From an uncultured Bacilli bacterium (lineage in GTDB: Bacteria > Bacillota_I > Bacilli_A > RF39 > UBA660), in assembly GCA_910587535.1 (NCBI GenBank), contig CAJUKM010000027.1:1-18082 (forward strand): 18,082 nt of DNA, written 5' to 3'. Position 1 is the stretch's first letter, and each line of letters opens with the position of its first letter. The notes under the pieces were generated by a model that did no database searches, was not told the DNA's origin, and worked only from the letters and a program-made list of their open reading frames with translations. The position numbers were made by a program, and so were the translations under genes. This document shows, one piece after another, positions 1 to 7,701 of this stretch.

Positions 1-56
1 ATTTTTTCATTTACACTGGCATCACTCAATTCCGGTTTCATTTTATAATATAGACT

Positions 57-1418
57 TTAAAAGTTCTTTTCGTTTTGATGTTCTAAATCGTTCTCTTTAG
101 ATGGTGTAATACACCCAGGCTCGGAATCGAATGCCCAATTAATCATATCCGAAATATCTTTTTCTACAGGTTGTAGCCTGTTTAATAGTTCTGCACTACA
201 TATTTGTTTACCACTTTCATAATACTGTTGGACGATTCTGAGTAATTTAATTATGTCCTTTTCACATCCTATATAAGGTAAACTTAAAACTCTATCGAGA
301 ACCGAAAATAGGGACTTAATATTTTCATCACTCTCGACTTCTTCTCTATCTATTCCGAGATAACTAAGTCTATCGAAAAATTTATCTTTACCGAAATATA
401 CCTCGTCCTTATTAATAAAGCCTACGCAGTCGCCACGTGAAATATTATACATATCGATCTCTAAAACTGCTAATTTATCTAAACAAACAAACTTAGGAAG
501 TTCAAGTCCATCACATACCTCATTTTTCTTATAAATCCCAAATTCAGAAATAAAGCGATCAAGTCTTTTACATATAGAATAAAAATCTGGAGAATCTAAA
601 TTTCTCATGTAATGTATATCCTCTAAAACGAAATCATACATCTTATCTTTTACTTCAGCTAATCTGATTCTTGGTTCTTTTTCTTCGCTATTTTTTTCCT
701 TTTCTTCTGAAATATAAGCTTCTGCAAACATACTCAATTTTTTCATTTTTGCATTTAAAATAAAACATTGATTTATGCCACTAAATAATACCGCACCACC
801 TATGCTAATATAGCTTAGACTGTTAAAACTTCCACTTAATAACCCAGATAATTCACTTACAATAATACCAGCTATGGTGAGTATTAAAGCTATGGGAAAA
901 TGCTTAAGAGAATTGATTTGTATATCGGTTGTCGGTATATGACTTATATTATTTTTTACATAAACTCCTATAGCTTTTTTCAATTCGGAGTCTATCTCTA
1001 TAGATTCATTTTTACTAAAATATTCTGCGTGTACTTTCGCTAAACTAGCTAAGACTTCTGGCTTGAAATAATCGTTCTTCTTGTTTTCTATAGTACTTAA
1101 AGACTCTGACTTTTTACTTTTAAAGCGGATGATCAATACGTTTAAGAAAAGCATAAAATTTGTATTACTCAATAGACTACTCTCTAGTTTAAAAGTACCT
1201 TTGACGTCTAAATATCCGTCACAATTAAATACTGTCACAGTAAAATGTATTGAATCACCTACTAATTCGAACTCAGATACTCGCTCTCTGCTTTCAATAA
1301 GTTCTCTCCAATAGTCAAAAAAACGATCGAAATTGCTAGTTATATTATTACTATTATTTGAATCGTCACGAGTTAAAAATAGGCCAGAATCGCCTAATTT
1401 ATACACTTCAAAATCCAC
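57..1418 (-). CDS. Unknown two-TM membrane protein, paralog 1 of 3
   Basis: I do not recognise this family. It encodes about 453 aa from the GTG at 1416-1418. A GTG nine bases upstream (1425-1427) is also open but lies inside the ribosome binding site GGGGTGAT, so the downstream GTG is preferred. The N-terminal ~110 residues look like a mixed beta/alpha domain, followed by a helical stretch. Two hydrophobic segments (about residues 173-189 and 201-221) form a membrane hairpin, then comes a Lys/Glu-rich region and a helical C-terminal domain. The motif PYIGCEKDIIKLL near residue 381 matches PYEGCEVHL in the two upstream paralogs (1865-3256, 3306-4655), and the domain order is the same. It is the most divergent of the three and has its own promoter (1442-1470). 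Both long domains are probably cytoplasmic (inferred from the hairpin and absence of a signal peptide). Function is unknown. Confidence 0.85.
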   Translation of the reverse strand: MDFEVYKLGDSGLFLTRDDSNNSNNITSNFDRFFDYWRELIESRERVSEFELVGDSIHFTVTVFNCDGYLDVKGTFKLESSLLSNTNFMLFLNVLIIRFKSKKSESLSTIENKKNDYFKPEVLASLAKVHAEYFSKNESIEIDSELKKAIGVYVKNNISHIPTTDIQINSLKHFPIALILTIAGIIVSELSGLLSGSFNSLSYISIGGAVLFSGINQCFILNAKMKKLSMFAEAYISEEKEKNSEEKEPRIRLAEVKDKMYDFVLEDIHYMRNLDSPDFYSICKRLDRFISEFGIYKKNEVCDGLELPKFVCLDKLAVLEIDMYNISRGDCVGFINKDEVYFGKDKFFDRLSYLGIDREEVESDENIKSLFSVLDRVLSLPYIGCEKDIIKLLRIVQQYYESGKQICSAELLNRLQPVEKDISDMINWAFDSEPGCITPSKENDLEHQNEKNF

Positions 1419-1427
1419 GATAATCAC

Positions 1428-1438
1428 CCCAATGGGGA
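1428..1438 (-). promoter_or_regulatory. Small GC hairpin covering the ribosome binding site
   Basis: The minus-strand leader reads CCCCATTGGGG immediately followed by TGAT. The four G pair with the four C across a 3-base loop, and the same G residues are the core of the ribosome binding site GGGGTGAT used by the GTG at 1418. The dyad sits at the predicted transcription start, so the choice of start base would decide whether the C arm is in the mRNA at all. The pairing is seen directly; a regulatory role is inferred. Confidence 0.4.
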
Positions 1439-1441
1439 TTT

Positions 1442-1470
1442 ATATTACAACCGTCGATATCCTTTGTCAA
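1442..1470 (-). promoter_or_regulatory. Strong sigma-A promoter for the 57-1418 gene
   Basis: On the minus strand there is a perfect -35 TTGACA (1465-1470), a 17-base spacer and -10 TAATAT (1442-1447). Transcription should start about 7 bases downstream, around 1433-1436. That leaves a leader of only ~20 bases with the ribosome binding site almost at the 5' end. The -35 abuts the T-tract of the preceding terminator-like hairpin. Confidence 0.8.
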
Positions 1471-1471
1471 T

Positions 1472-1530
1472 AAAAAAATGAAGCCTTATAATGCTCGCAT
1501 AACTTAATTACACTGAGCATAGTACTTCAT
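1472..1530 (-). terminator. Terminator-like nested hairpin with T-tract
   Basis: On the minus strand, nested inverted arms ATGAAG/CTTCAT (1525-1530 with 1478-1483) and ATGCTC/GAGCAT (1515-1520 with 1491-1496) are followed by a run of seven T (1472-1478, the last A of the arm included). This would end transcripts coming from 1865-4655 through the gap. The internal bulges make it weaker than a textbook Rho-independent terminator, so another structural role is possible. Confidence 0.5.
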
Positions 1531-1587
1531 AAGTATTTGGAACAAAAGTTCACTGGAAATAGATTTGTTACCAATATTCTAAAATTT

Positions 1588-1803
1588 CTATTTTAGATGC
1601 TTCCTCTCATCATAAGGATATTCCCGATGATTCTCGGTGACATTAGAATTTTCTAATCTTAACAGGTAGCTAGGAGCGACCGCACCGTTAGTATTGTTGA
1701 CATTATTGTTGTTGAGATTGCCGTTAGAATTGACTATAAACATGTTAGCATTGCTATTGAAATAATAAGGCGAGAGCGACCAAAAAAGGAAGTTCTCAAA
1801 CTC
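1588..1803 (-). pseudogene. Stranded 3' fragment of a DUF6273/FGE-like gene, or DGR template-like repeat
   Basis: An uninterrupted 71-codon frame lies between a TGA (1804-1806) and a TAG (1588-1590), with no upstream start or ribosome binding site. It reads FWSLSPYYF, then IVNSNGNLNNNNVNNTNG, then VAPSYLLRL. This is the pattern of the last strand of DUF6273/formylglycine-enzyme-like C-type-lectin domains (WxLSP...VNSNGxL...NGVxP). In the 25 codons of 1684-1758, 13 encode Asn, all AAT or AAC. In variable regions diversified by retroelements such codons appear as Tyr, Ser, Asp or Gly, whereas the unmutated template keeps AAY. A GC-rich stretch (GGTGCGGTCGCTCC) follows directly. It is therefore either a decayed gene end or an orphan template repeat. 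No reverse transcriptase or matching variable gene is in the window. The rest of the 1428-1864 gap shows only the hairpin and promoter listed separately. Confidence 0.6.
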
Positions 1804-1864
1804 TCAAAAAGATAATGCCTAAAAATGGTAAAGCCGCTTAAAAATAACCTATTCCCACGATAAT

Positions 1865-3256
1865 TTAATTATTCTCTTCGATCGGTTTCATAGAGCCCAT
1901 TCTTTTAGGAATTTCTAATGAAGATGCTTGTCTTTCTTGAGCTAATTTTTCTGCTTTTTTACAAGCGGATAGTTTTTTCTCGATACTTATACCGATCATT
2001 CTCGTATTATGAATTAGTTCTATACAAGCTTCTCTCGGTTTGAAAGGTCCAGTTTGTTCCATTTCTAGAAATTCGATTATTTTGTTCATAATTTCTATCA
2101 AGTGCACCTCACATCCTTCGTAAGGATGAGCATAAATGAAATCGGCCATGTTGATAAGTGGTTTAATTCTCTCATCACGTTTATCGAAGTTTTCTACTTG
2201 ACTCAAGCTCATCATGAAGTATCTTTCATCTAATACTGGTTCTCTAACTAAACCCTGAGCAGTGTTTAATGCAAAAAGCTCGGATTCAAGACAATTTAAT
2301 GCTTTTATAAAATCTAATGACCTGTAGCGTTTACCTACCAAATAGTTCTCCCACTTAGCGGTTTTATAACTTCTTAAAAGTGCTTCAAAATCATCTACTA
2401 AATGCCCATAGTTCCAATATGGATGTTTTCTTATAAACTCTAAATCGATATTTAACCTATCTATGATCATATCATTCTCATATAGGTTCTCTTTTTCTTC
2501 TTCTCTAGATATCAGATCCTCTGCACGAGGAACTTTTCCCTCTAAAGAATAAAGTTCTGACAAGAATCTTTTATAATCTCCTTTTGCTACCTTATCTCTT
2601 ATATAATTGTAAACAAGATAACCTAAACCAAAATATGACATTGCGATTGATAATGCAAAAATCGGTCCACTAATAAGTCCTACAGCCACCAGAATAGGTA
2701 TTATAAATATTCCTAATTTATTAAATATCTTATCTATTAACTGGACCCTTATTGTCATAGGACTATCACTAGAAAATAATTTTTCTTTATCTATAAGTAC
2801 CCTACTGATTGTTGCATCTAACTCTTCAGCTGTTCTAATAGATTTAATTTTGCCTTTTTCAAAACACTCAAATATTATACTTGCTAGTCGACCACAATAA
2901 CAATCCAATTTTAAATCTAATAGAAGGCTATTGATATTATGTGATGCTTTATGATATTCATTTAATATATTAACTAGCTCTGGATCTAGACCTTCATACT
3001 CTTCTTCGATATAGTCAGGATCTATATCGACAAACCTATACATCGATGAATGTTCTACCAGCTCAAATCCACCTACAGTTATATATTTAAAGAACAACAT
3101 ATTATCTACTAAACTCAAATCGCTACAACGCCTCAAATCGACATTTGATTTTATCATCGCATAAAAATCTGCCTTTTTTACGATAAACGGTTGTTCTCCT
3201 TCCATGCTCATTAAAAAACTATCATCGTTCCATTTATTAACATTTATTTCTTTCAT
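1865..3256 (-). CDS. Unknown two-TM membrane protein, paralog 2 of 3
   Basis: Unrecognised 463-aa protein. The ATG at 3256 is preceded by AAGGAG (3267-3272) at a 10-base spacing. The N-terminal ~80 residues align with the upstream paralog (3306-4655) along a KxNxDxF...PxxVxxxDFYAxLR pattern. A helical region follows, then a hydrophobic hairpin (about residues 181-200 and 202-219) and a helical C-terminal half. In that half VGKRYRSLDFIKAL, LESELFALN, REPVLD and PYEGCEVHL are almost identical to the same places in 3306-4655. The C-terminus is Lys/Glu-rich. No signal peptide is seen, so the large domains are probably cytoplasmic. It lies 49 bases downstream of 3306-4655 with no terminator or clear promoter between, so the two are probably co-transcribed. 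Function is unknown. Confidence 0.88.
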   Translation of the reverse strand: MKEINVNKWNDDSFLMSMEGEQPFIVKKADFYAMIKSNVDLRRCSDLSLVDNMLFFKYITVGGFELVEHSSMYRFVDIDPDYIEEEYEGLDPELVNILNEYHKASHNINSLLLDLKLDCYCGRLASIIFECFEKGKIKSIRTAEELDATISRVLIDKEKLFSSDSPMTIRVQLIDKIFNKLGIFIIPILVAVGLISGPIFALSIAMSYFGLGYLVYNYIRDKVAKGDYKRFLSELYSLEGKVPRAEDLISREEEKENLYENDMIIDRLNIDLEFIRKHPYWNYGHLVDDFEALLRSYKTAKWENYLVGKRYRSLDFIKALNCLESELFALNTAQGLVREPVLDERYFMMSLSQVENFDKRDERIKPLINMADFIYAHPYEGCEVHLIEIMNKIIEFLEMEQTGPFKPREACIELIHNTRMIGISIEKKLSACKKAEKLAQERQASSLEIPKRMGSMKPIEENN

Positions 3257-3305
3257 ATTTTTAAATCTCCTTAAACTATATTATTATATTTTATTAAAGT
3301 TCAGT

Positions 3306-4655
3306 CTAAAAAACTTTTTTTCTCTCTGTACTTATTTTTGGATCTTCTGCAGGTTCTAAAATCGAATCCATAAACTCTGCTTCTAACTGCGCTTTCTCAG
3401 AACTTGAGGATATATTTCTCATCTGATACAAGAAATGTCTTCTGATCTCACCTGAAATCTCGCCAGCAAATTTTACACAATCGACGAGTTCCTGTACTGC
3501 TAAGAAAGTTCTTAAAAGATGTACTTCACAGCCTTCATAAGGACTTTTATAAATTCTATCTACCAAATCTTTAGCAGCCCGAATAGTACTTAGAACCTCC
3601 TCATTATCATCTATGGAAAAGAGTATCGTTTCTATCGCTAAGACATATGTGGAGTAATCCAAGACAGGTTCTCTAATTGAACCTTTCGCATCGTTCAAAG
3701 AAAATAATTCTATTTCTAAATTGCATAACGATTTTAAAAATTGACTATAATTTAGTTTCTTTCCTACTGAATGCTCTTCTATGCGAGCCTTTTTATAATT
3801 ATCTAAAAGAACCAAAAATCTTGTCGATAAAGCACTCGCATTCCACTCTCTACAGTTTTCGATTACTGAAATATCTTTTTTAAGTCTTTCTATAAAATTG
3901 TCATTTCTTAATATGTCCTCTTCTTCACTGACTAGTTCTTCGCCATTTGGTAAAGCAAAACTTAAACTTTCTAGTCTCTCCATGATGAGATCTAATTCTA
4001 AGTCTTCTACTCTGCTTTCCATCTTAGCAAAAGTTTTTCTTAATCCAAAACCAGCTACTGTAGTTGCTGTTAAACCAGAAAGTCCGGATAAAATTCCACC
4101 GACAAATCCAATAATCGTTGCAGAAAGTCCGATGATTCCTAAAATGACTCCTAGAATTATGAAAAGTTTTTTATTCTGATAAGATGCGTAGCTAAAAATT
4201 CCGTGTTCTAATAAAAAATTAAACCTTTCTCTTTTTAAGACTCCCAAAGTAAATTCTACCTCTTCTTTTGTTAAAAGTGACTTTGTCTCTCTCGGAACTA
4301 TTAAATCTCTTACGACTTGGACCATTCTAGGCATCATATTTTTTTCTAAGTCAGAGGCATAATCCTTAGAACTACTATTTCTTGAACTGTAATCGTCGAC
4401 TAATTTTTGAACGTTTTCATCTAATTCGTAGAATTCATACTCCACACTATTTTTGATGAGAAACTCACCATTAAAACTGAGTCGAGTGATTCTTAAAGAT
4501 TTATCTTCGAACTCGACAGAACTGACATTCCCTCTATCTAAAATGTTTCTCAACCGAGCATAAAAATCTTCTGTATTGACAACTATGGGACTAGATCCGT
4601 TTATACACACTTCGAAACGGTCGCCATTAATTTTTTTGCACTTCATACTCTTCAT
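3306..4655 (-). CDS. Unknown two-TM membrane protein, paralog 3 of 3
   Basis: Unrecognised 449-aa protein, first gene of a probable two-gene unit with 1865-3256. The ATG at 4655 follows GAGGGG by about 4-6 bases; a second in-frame ATG lies three codons in. The N-terminal domain (1-80) matches paralog 2. There is a helical linker (85-155), a Gly-rich hydrophobic hairpin (about 163-187 and 189-205), an acidic segment (215-260) and a helical C-terminal domain. The last carries SVGKKLNYSQFLKSL, LEIELFSLNDAKG, REPVLD (329-333) and SPYEGCEVHLL (371-381). The strong conservation of this C-terminal block against paralog 2, compared with drift in the membrane hairpin, suggests the C-terminal domain is the functional part. 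Its role is unknown. Confidence 0.88.
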   Translation of the reverse strand: MKSMKCKKINGDRFEVCINGSSPIVVNTEDFYARLRNILDRGNVSSVEFEDKSLRITRLSFNGEFLIKNSVEYEFYELDENVQKLVDDYSSRNSSSKDYASDLEKNMMPRMVQVVRDLIVPRETKSLLTKEEVEFTLGVLKRERFNFLLEHGIFSYASYQNKKLFIILGVILGIIGLSATIIGFVGGILSGLSGLTATTVAGFGLRKTFAKMESRVEDLELDLIMERLESLSFALPNGEELVSEEEDILRNDNFIERLKKDISVIENCREWNASALSTRFLVLLDNYKKARIEEHSVGKKLNYSQFLKSLCNLEIELFSLNDAKGSIREPVLDYSTYVLAIETILFSIDDNEEVLSTIRAAKDLVDRIYKSPYEGCEVHLLRTFLAVQELVDCVKFAGEISGEIRRHFLYQMRNISSSSEKAQLEAEFMDSILEPAEDPKISTERKKVF

Positions 4656-4678
4656 AAAACCCCTCTTTTGAGAAAGTA

Positions 4679-4706
4679 TTATTACATAAAACGATTATTA
4701 AGTCAA
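4679..4706 (-). promoter_or_regulatory. Sigma-A promoter for the 3306-4655 / 1865-3256 pair
   Basis: Minus strand: -35 TTGACT (4701-4706), 16-base spacer, -10 TAATAA (4679-4684) preceded by ATG (extended -10-like). The -35 immediately follows the T-tract of the terminator of the upstream coiled-coil gene. Confidence 0.7.
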
Positions 4707-4707
4707 T

Positions 4708-4732
4708 AAAAAAAAGAGAATCTGTATTCTCT
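4708..4732 (-). terminator. Rho-independent terminator of the coiled-coil gene
   Basis: Minus strand: perfect 7-bp stem AGAGAAT (4732-4726) / ATTCTCT (4721-4715) with loop ACAG, followed by a run of eight T. The stem begins inside the TAG stop codon (4731-4733) of the 4731-6206 gene, so the gene and its terminator overlap. Confidence 0.85.
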
Positions 4733-6206
4733 AATTGTTTTTCCAGTAATCTACTATTTTTGGAATGACGTCGACATCGGCATTCAATTTCTCGACTAGA
4801 TCGCTCTTATCAAAGACGTTTAGAACGTTTACGAATAGAGGATTATCCATATTTACGAAGTCAGGGTGAGATTTCACTATCTCATCTGTAGTTGTAGTTC
4901 CCAAAGACTTGAGTATTTCTACATTGGCACGTCTATTCTTTTCAAAATCGGTTAGGTTCGGATTAGTTAGTTTCAAAAGATTGATGATACCACTTTTCGC
5001 ATTTACATTCATAAATTCACTATTATATACATCGATCAGTTTATCGACATTTATTTTAGATAATTCACTCAATATATTATAAGTAAAGTCTATTGAGAAG
5101 CCCATACCATTTCCTTCATCATCAGTTGTGATTATGCTTAATAGATCGTCTAAATCTTGACTTGAAATATTATAATATATATCACTCTGATCTACAGTAT
5201 ATTCAAGAGGTACCTTATGTTTTTTCAATATTTCCATGTTTTTTATAACTTGTTCTCTATTTTGAATCATCTGTTCTCTAGCATATCCGCTAAAATCGTT
5301 CCAATTTAGAGCTTCTTTTTTGAACATATCGTCTAGTAATGCATCGTAAGCATCAGATGGAGTCTCAGCTACACTTTCCTTAAGTTGAATTTCTGGTTTT
5401 TCTTCTGCAACTACAACTGGTTCTTCAGCGACAATCTCTTTAGATAATTCCTCTTCGTTGATTACACTTTCAATTTCCATAAATGCACTATCTACAGACG
5501 ATAAAACATCATCAGCTTGTACTTCTATGACTGGCTCATCTTCTAAAGCTATTTCTTCTGCAACTGGTTCTAAAACTGTAGTTTCACTTGAAGTAGTGGT
5601 TTCTTCTTCACTAGTAGTCTCTTCTTCAGGTACATAAGGCTTGTTGATGATATCTAATACAGTCTTATTTAGCTCCTCTTGAGCATTCTTAATATATGTC
5701 AAGATAGCTTCAGTTTTAAATAGAGCTTCCTCTTCTGATCTTTTAGTTTTTTCTAATTCTTTCAACTCTTTTTCTTGGGCTTTTTTAGCGTCACTTTCAC
5801 TCTTTATTTTAGTTTTAGTGGCATCCATTTTAGCATCGATTTTAGAAATTTTACCTTTTTTAGAACTGATCTGAGCATTGATATCATCTAGCTCCATTTT
5901 CTGTACTTCACTATCGGTATAAGAAATTTCACCCTTTTTAGCGTTCAATGCTTTTATTTCCTCATTAGAAAAATTCTTCAATGCTGTAAATTCATCGATT
6001 TTTTTGTTCAAGTCGATTAAAGAAGCTTCCAATTTTCCAATAGACGCATTCTTTTTTTCTATATTGCCATTAACTTTAACTAAATCGGCATCACAGTTAT
6101 CGAAATTTTTAACATACTTATCCGTAAGGTCATTAAACGAATCTACGAAAGTTTTAATATCTTCTTTGTGTTTATAATTACTTGTTTCGAAATCTAATTG
6201 TTTCAT
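4731..6206 (-). CDS. Unknown coiled-coil protein with acidic Thr-rich linker
   Basis: Unrecognised 491-aa protein without signal peptide or membrane segment. Residues ~40-190 are a long Lys/Glu/Ile heptad-type coiled coil interrupted near 80-100. Residues ~193-285 are a low-complexity acidic linker (EEETTSEEETTTSSETT, then Glu/Val/Pro-rich). Residues ~286-491 form a helical C-terminal domain that seems to contain two related units, NREQVIKNMEILKK (316-329) and NRRANVEILKSLG (424-436), each followed by a similar helical stretch. The ATG at 6206 has GAGG about 10 bases upstream. The architecture (coiled coil, disordered acidic arm, helical head) suggests a scaffold or adaptor, but no function can be assigned. 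It has its own promoter (6234-6262) and a terminator at its end. Confidence 0.85.
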   Translation of the reverse strand: MKQLDFETSNYKHKEDIKTFVDSFNDLTDKYVKNFDNCDADLVKVNGNIEKKNASIGKLEASLIDLNKKIDEFTALKNFSNEEIKALNAKKGEISYTDSEVQKMELDDINAQISSKKGKISKIDAKMDATKTKIKSESDAKKAQEKELKELEKTKRSEEEALFKTEAILTYIKNAQEELNKTVLDIINKPYVPEEETTSEEETTTSSETTVLEPVAEEIALEDEPVIEVQADDVLSSVDSAFMEIESVINEEELSKEIVAEEPVVVAEEKPEIQLKESVAETPSDAYDALLDDMFKKEALNWNDFSGYAREQMIQNREQVIKNMEILKKHKVPLEYTVDQSDIYYNISSQDLDDLLSIITTDDEGNGMGFSIDFTYNILSELSKINVDKLIDVYNSEFMNVNAKSGIINLLKLTNPNLTDFEKNRRANVEILKSLGTTTTDEIVKSHPDFVNMDNPLFVNVLNVFDKSDLVEKLNADVDVIPKIVDYWKNN

Positions 6207-6233
6207 ATAGTCACACCCTCATATTCTAGTAAC

Positions 6234-6262
6234 ATAATAACAAAAACAAAATGTTTTGTAAA
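6234..6262 (-). promoter_or_regulatory. Sigma-A promoter for the coiled-coil gene
   Basis: Minus strand: -35 TTTACA (6257-6262), 17-base spacer, -10 TATTAT (6234-6239). It lies in the 77-base gap after the phosphoglycerate-mutase-like gene. I see no strong terminator in that gap, so some readthrough from upstream is possible. Confidence 0.65.
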
Positions 6263-6283
6263 GTGAATTTTATTAAAATAATT

Positions 6284-7672
6284 TTACTTACCTTTGGACA
6301 ACATTTTTTCTATACTGCTGAGTTTATGAACCAACTTATTGGCTTTAACTTCGTCGTTTATATTAGTTAAAAATGTCTGACTCAAAGAGTATGTATTTCC
6401 TGTATTTAATGAGTATTCTTGTTTAGTGAACAGATTACTCTGAAAGATGCAAGGCACTTTTCCAGAAAAGTTGATAACCTTTTGTACTACACCTTCCATA
6501 ACCGGTACATGCATCCCGTAAAGACTACTTATGATAAAAGTATAGTCCCTCTCTTTAGCAGCGTCACTTATATTTTTGATCACGCCATCGATATTTTGCA
6601 GATCTCTTTTAATATCTTCCATCCTATTATAACCGGATATGACATAATCTATAATTATTCCATCATATGGATTAGACTCCAATAGATCTACAACTTTTTC
6701 TTTAGTGCTAAACAGACTCATATCGTTAAGTGCATATGTTATGTTAGGACTTTTTCGCTTTTCCATTCCATTTAGATAGAAATTGACGTCATTTATTCTC
6801 GCCTCGGTCGTTAGATGTAATATCCTTATACCATGGGTTTCTATGACTGAAGAAAAACACGTCGAACGTTCTTCCTCTCTTTTAAACATGTAAGGAATTC
6901 CTTCTTTAAAAGGATATAAGCTGTAGAGTTTCAAAGGAATTTTTGTGAAATCGCTATAAAATTTCTCCATCTCTACGTCTTCATAATTGATGAATAGTAC
7001 TGAATCGTTTTCTTTTAAGGCAAATCCGCCAGAAATCATGAAAACGCCTGCATCTTCTGGATTGACGATTTCTCTTTTTAGAATGTCGAATTTCTTAGTA
7101 GATTCGTTCCAATGTTCGCCTAGCTCACGATAGAAAACTCTCTGCACATCGTCTGTATTTATTTTATTTCTTCCTAAGACCATGCCTATCTTACAATAAT
7201 CGCTCAATTCGAAAGAAATCTTACTGATAACCTTTATTATGTCGTCATAGCCAGAAGTAGAAGTTCCAGTGAGGATAAAGTGTAAAAACACTTTTTTATT
7301 TTTACTCGCATTTATAATGCGTAAAAATTCTCTCACTTGTCCAAACTTACTTATATTTTCTATAGCATAAAATATGTGGAGACAATTCTCTTCACCAATA
7401 TTATCTCTAACATTTTTTAAAACTTCGTTTTGATCGAGCTTTTTTTCAAATATCAAAAAGTCTATTTCGTCTTCTTTTCCCTTCGTTTTCTCGGGAATGC
7501 TAAACATTCTATAAGCGTTATTGTAGTCACCAGCATTGGTAAGAAGACTTCCAAATAGATAGTTTTTAACCATGTAATCCATATTTGGCATTAATTTTGC
7601 ACTATAGACTTCGGCAGAGTCTTTCTGCTCGACACCGAAACCGTTTATCAACATGAGAACTGTTTTACGCAT
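6284..7672 (-). CDS. Degenerate 2,3-BPG-independent phosphoglycerate mutase-like pseudoenzyme
   Basis: About 462 aa from the ATG at 7672. A GTG at 7681 is also open but falls inside the ribosome binding site AGGGTGA, so the ATG is preferred. The order of segments follows cofactor-independent phosphoglycerate mutase (alkaline phosphatase superfamily, usually ~510 aa). LMLINGFG (7-13) stands for LLILDGWG, MPNMDYM (28-34) for TPNLD, and KVFLHFILTGTSTS (127-140) for VYVHAFLDGRDT. IGMVLGRN (162-169) stands for the SGRYYAMDRD segment, NDVNFYLNGM for HVTFFFSGG, and YDGIIIDYV for YDFIILNFANPDMVGHTG. The metal and catalytic motifs are gone: the first Asp is Asn10, VISGYNRM replaces NPDMVGHT, and SLYGMHV replaces ADHGNAE. 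It should not catalyse the glycolytic reaction; a binding or regulatory role is inferred. It could also be a diverged sulfatase/phosphatase relative, but the motif order favours the mutase. Confidence 0.7.
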   Translation of the reverse strand: MRKTVLMLINGFGVEQKDSAEVYSAKLMPNMDYMVKNYLFGSLLTNAGDYNNAYRMFSIPEKTKGKEDEIDFLIFEKKLDQNEVLKNVRDNIGEENCLHIFYAIENISKFGQVREFLRIINASKNKKVFLHFILTGTSTSGYDDIIKVISKISFELSDYCKIGMVLGRNKINTDDVQRVFYRELGEHWNESTKKFDILKREIVNPEDAGVFMISGGFALKENDSVLFINYEDVEMEKFYSDFTKIPLKLYSLYPFKEGIPYMFKREEERSTCFSSVIETHGIRILHLTTEARINDVNFYLNGMEKRKSPNITYALNDMSLFSTKEKVVDLLESNPYDGIIIDYVISGYNRMEDIKRDLQNIDGVIKNISDAAKERDYTFIISSLYGMHVPVMEGVVQKVINFSGKVPCIFQSNLFTKQEYSLNTGNTYSLSQTFLTNINDEVKANKLVHKLSSIEKMLSKGK

Positions 7673-7701
7673 CAATTTCACCCTACTTTATTCATTAATA
7701 G

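Noticed and set aside
1..41. Possible start of a further minus-strand gene (ATG at 39-41, MKPELSDASVNEK) running off the left edge
   Set aside because: Only 13 codons are visible, and there is no ribosome binding site in the AT-rich stretch upstream, so it cannot be supported.
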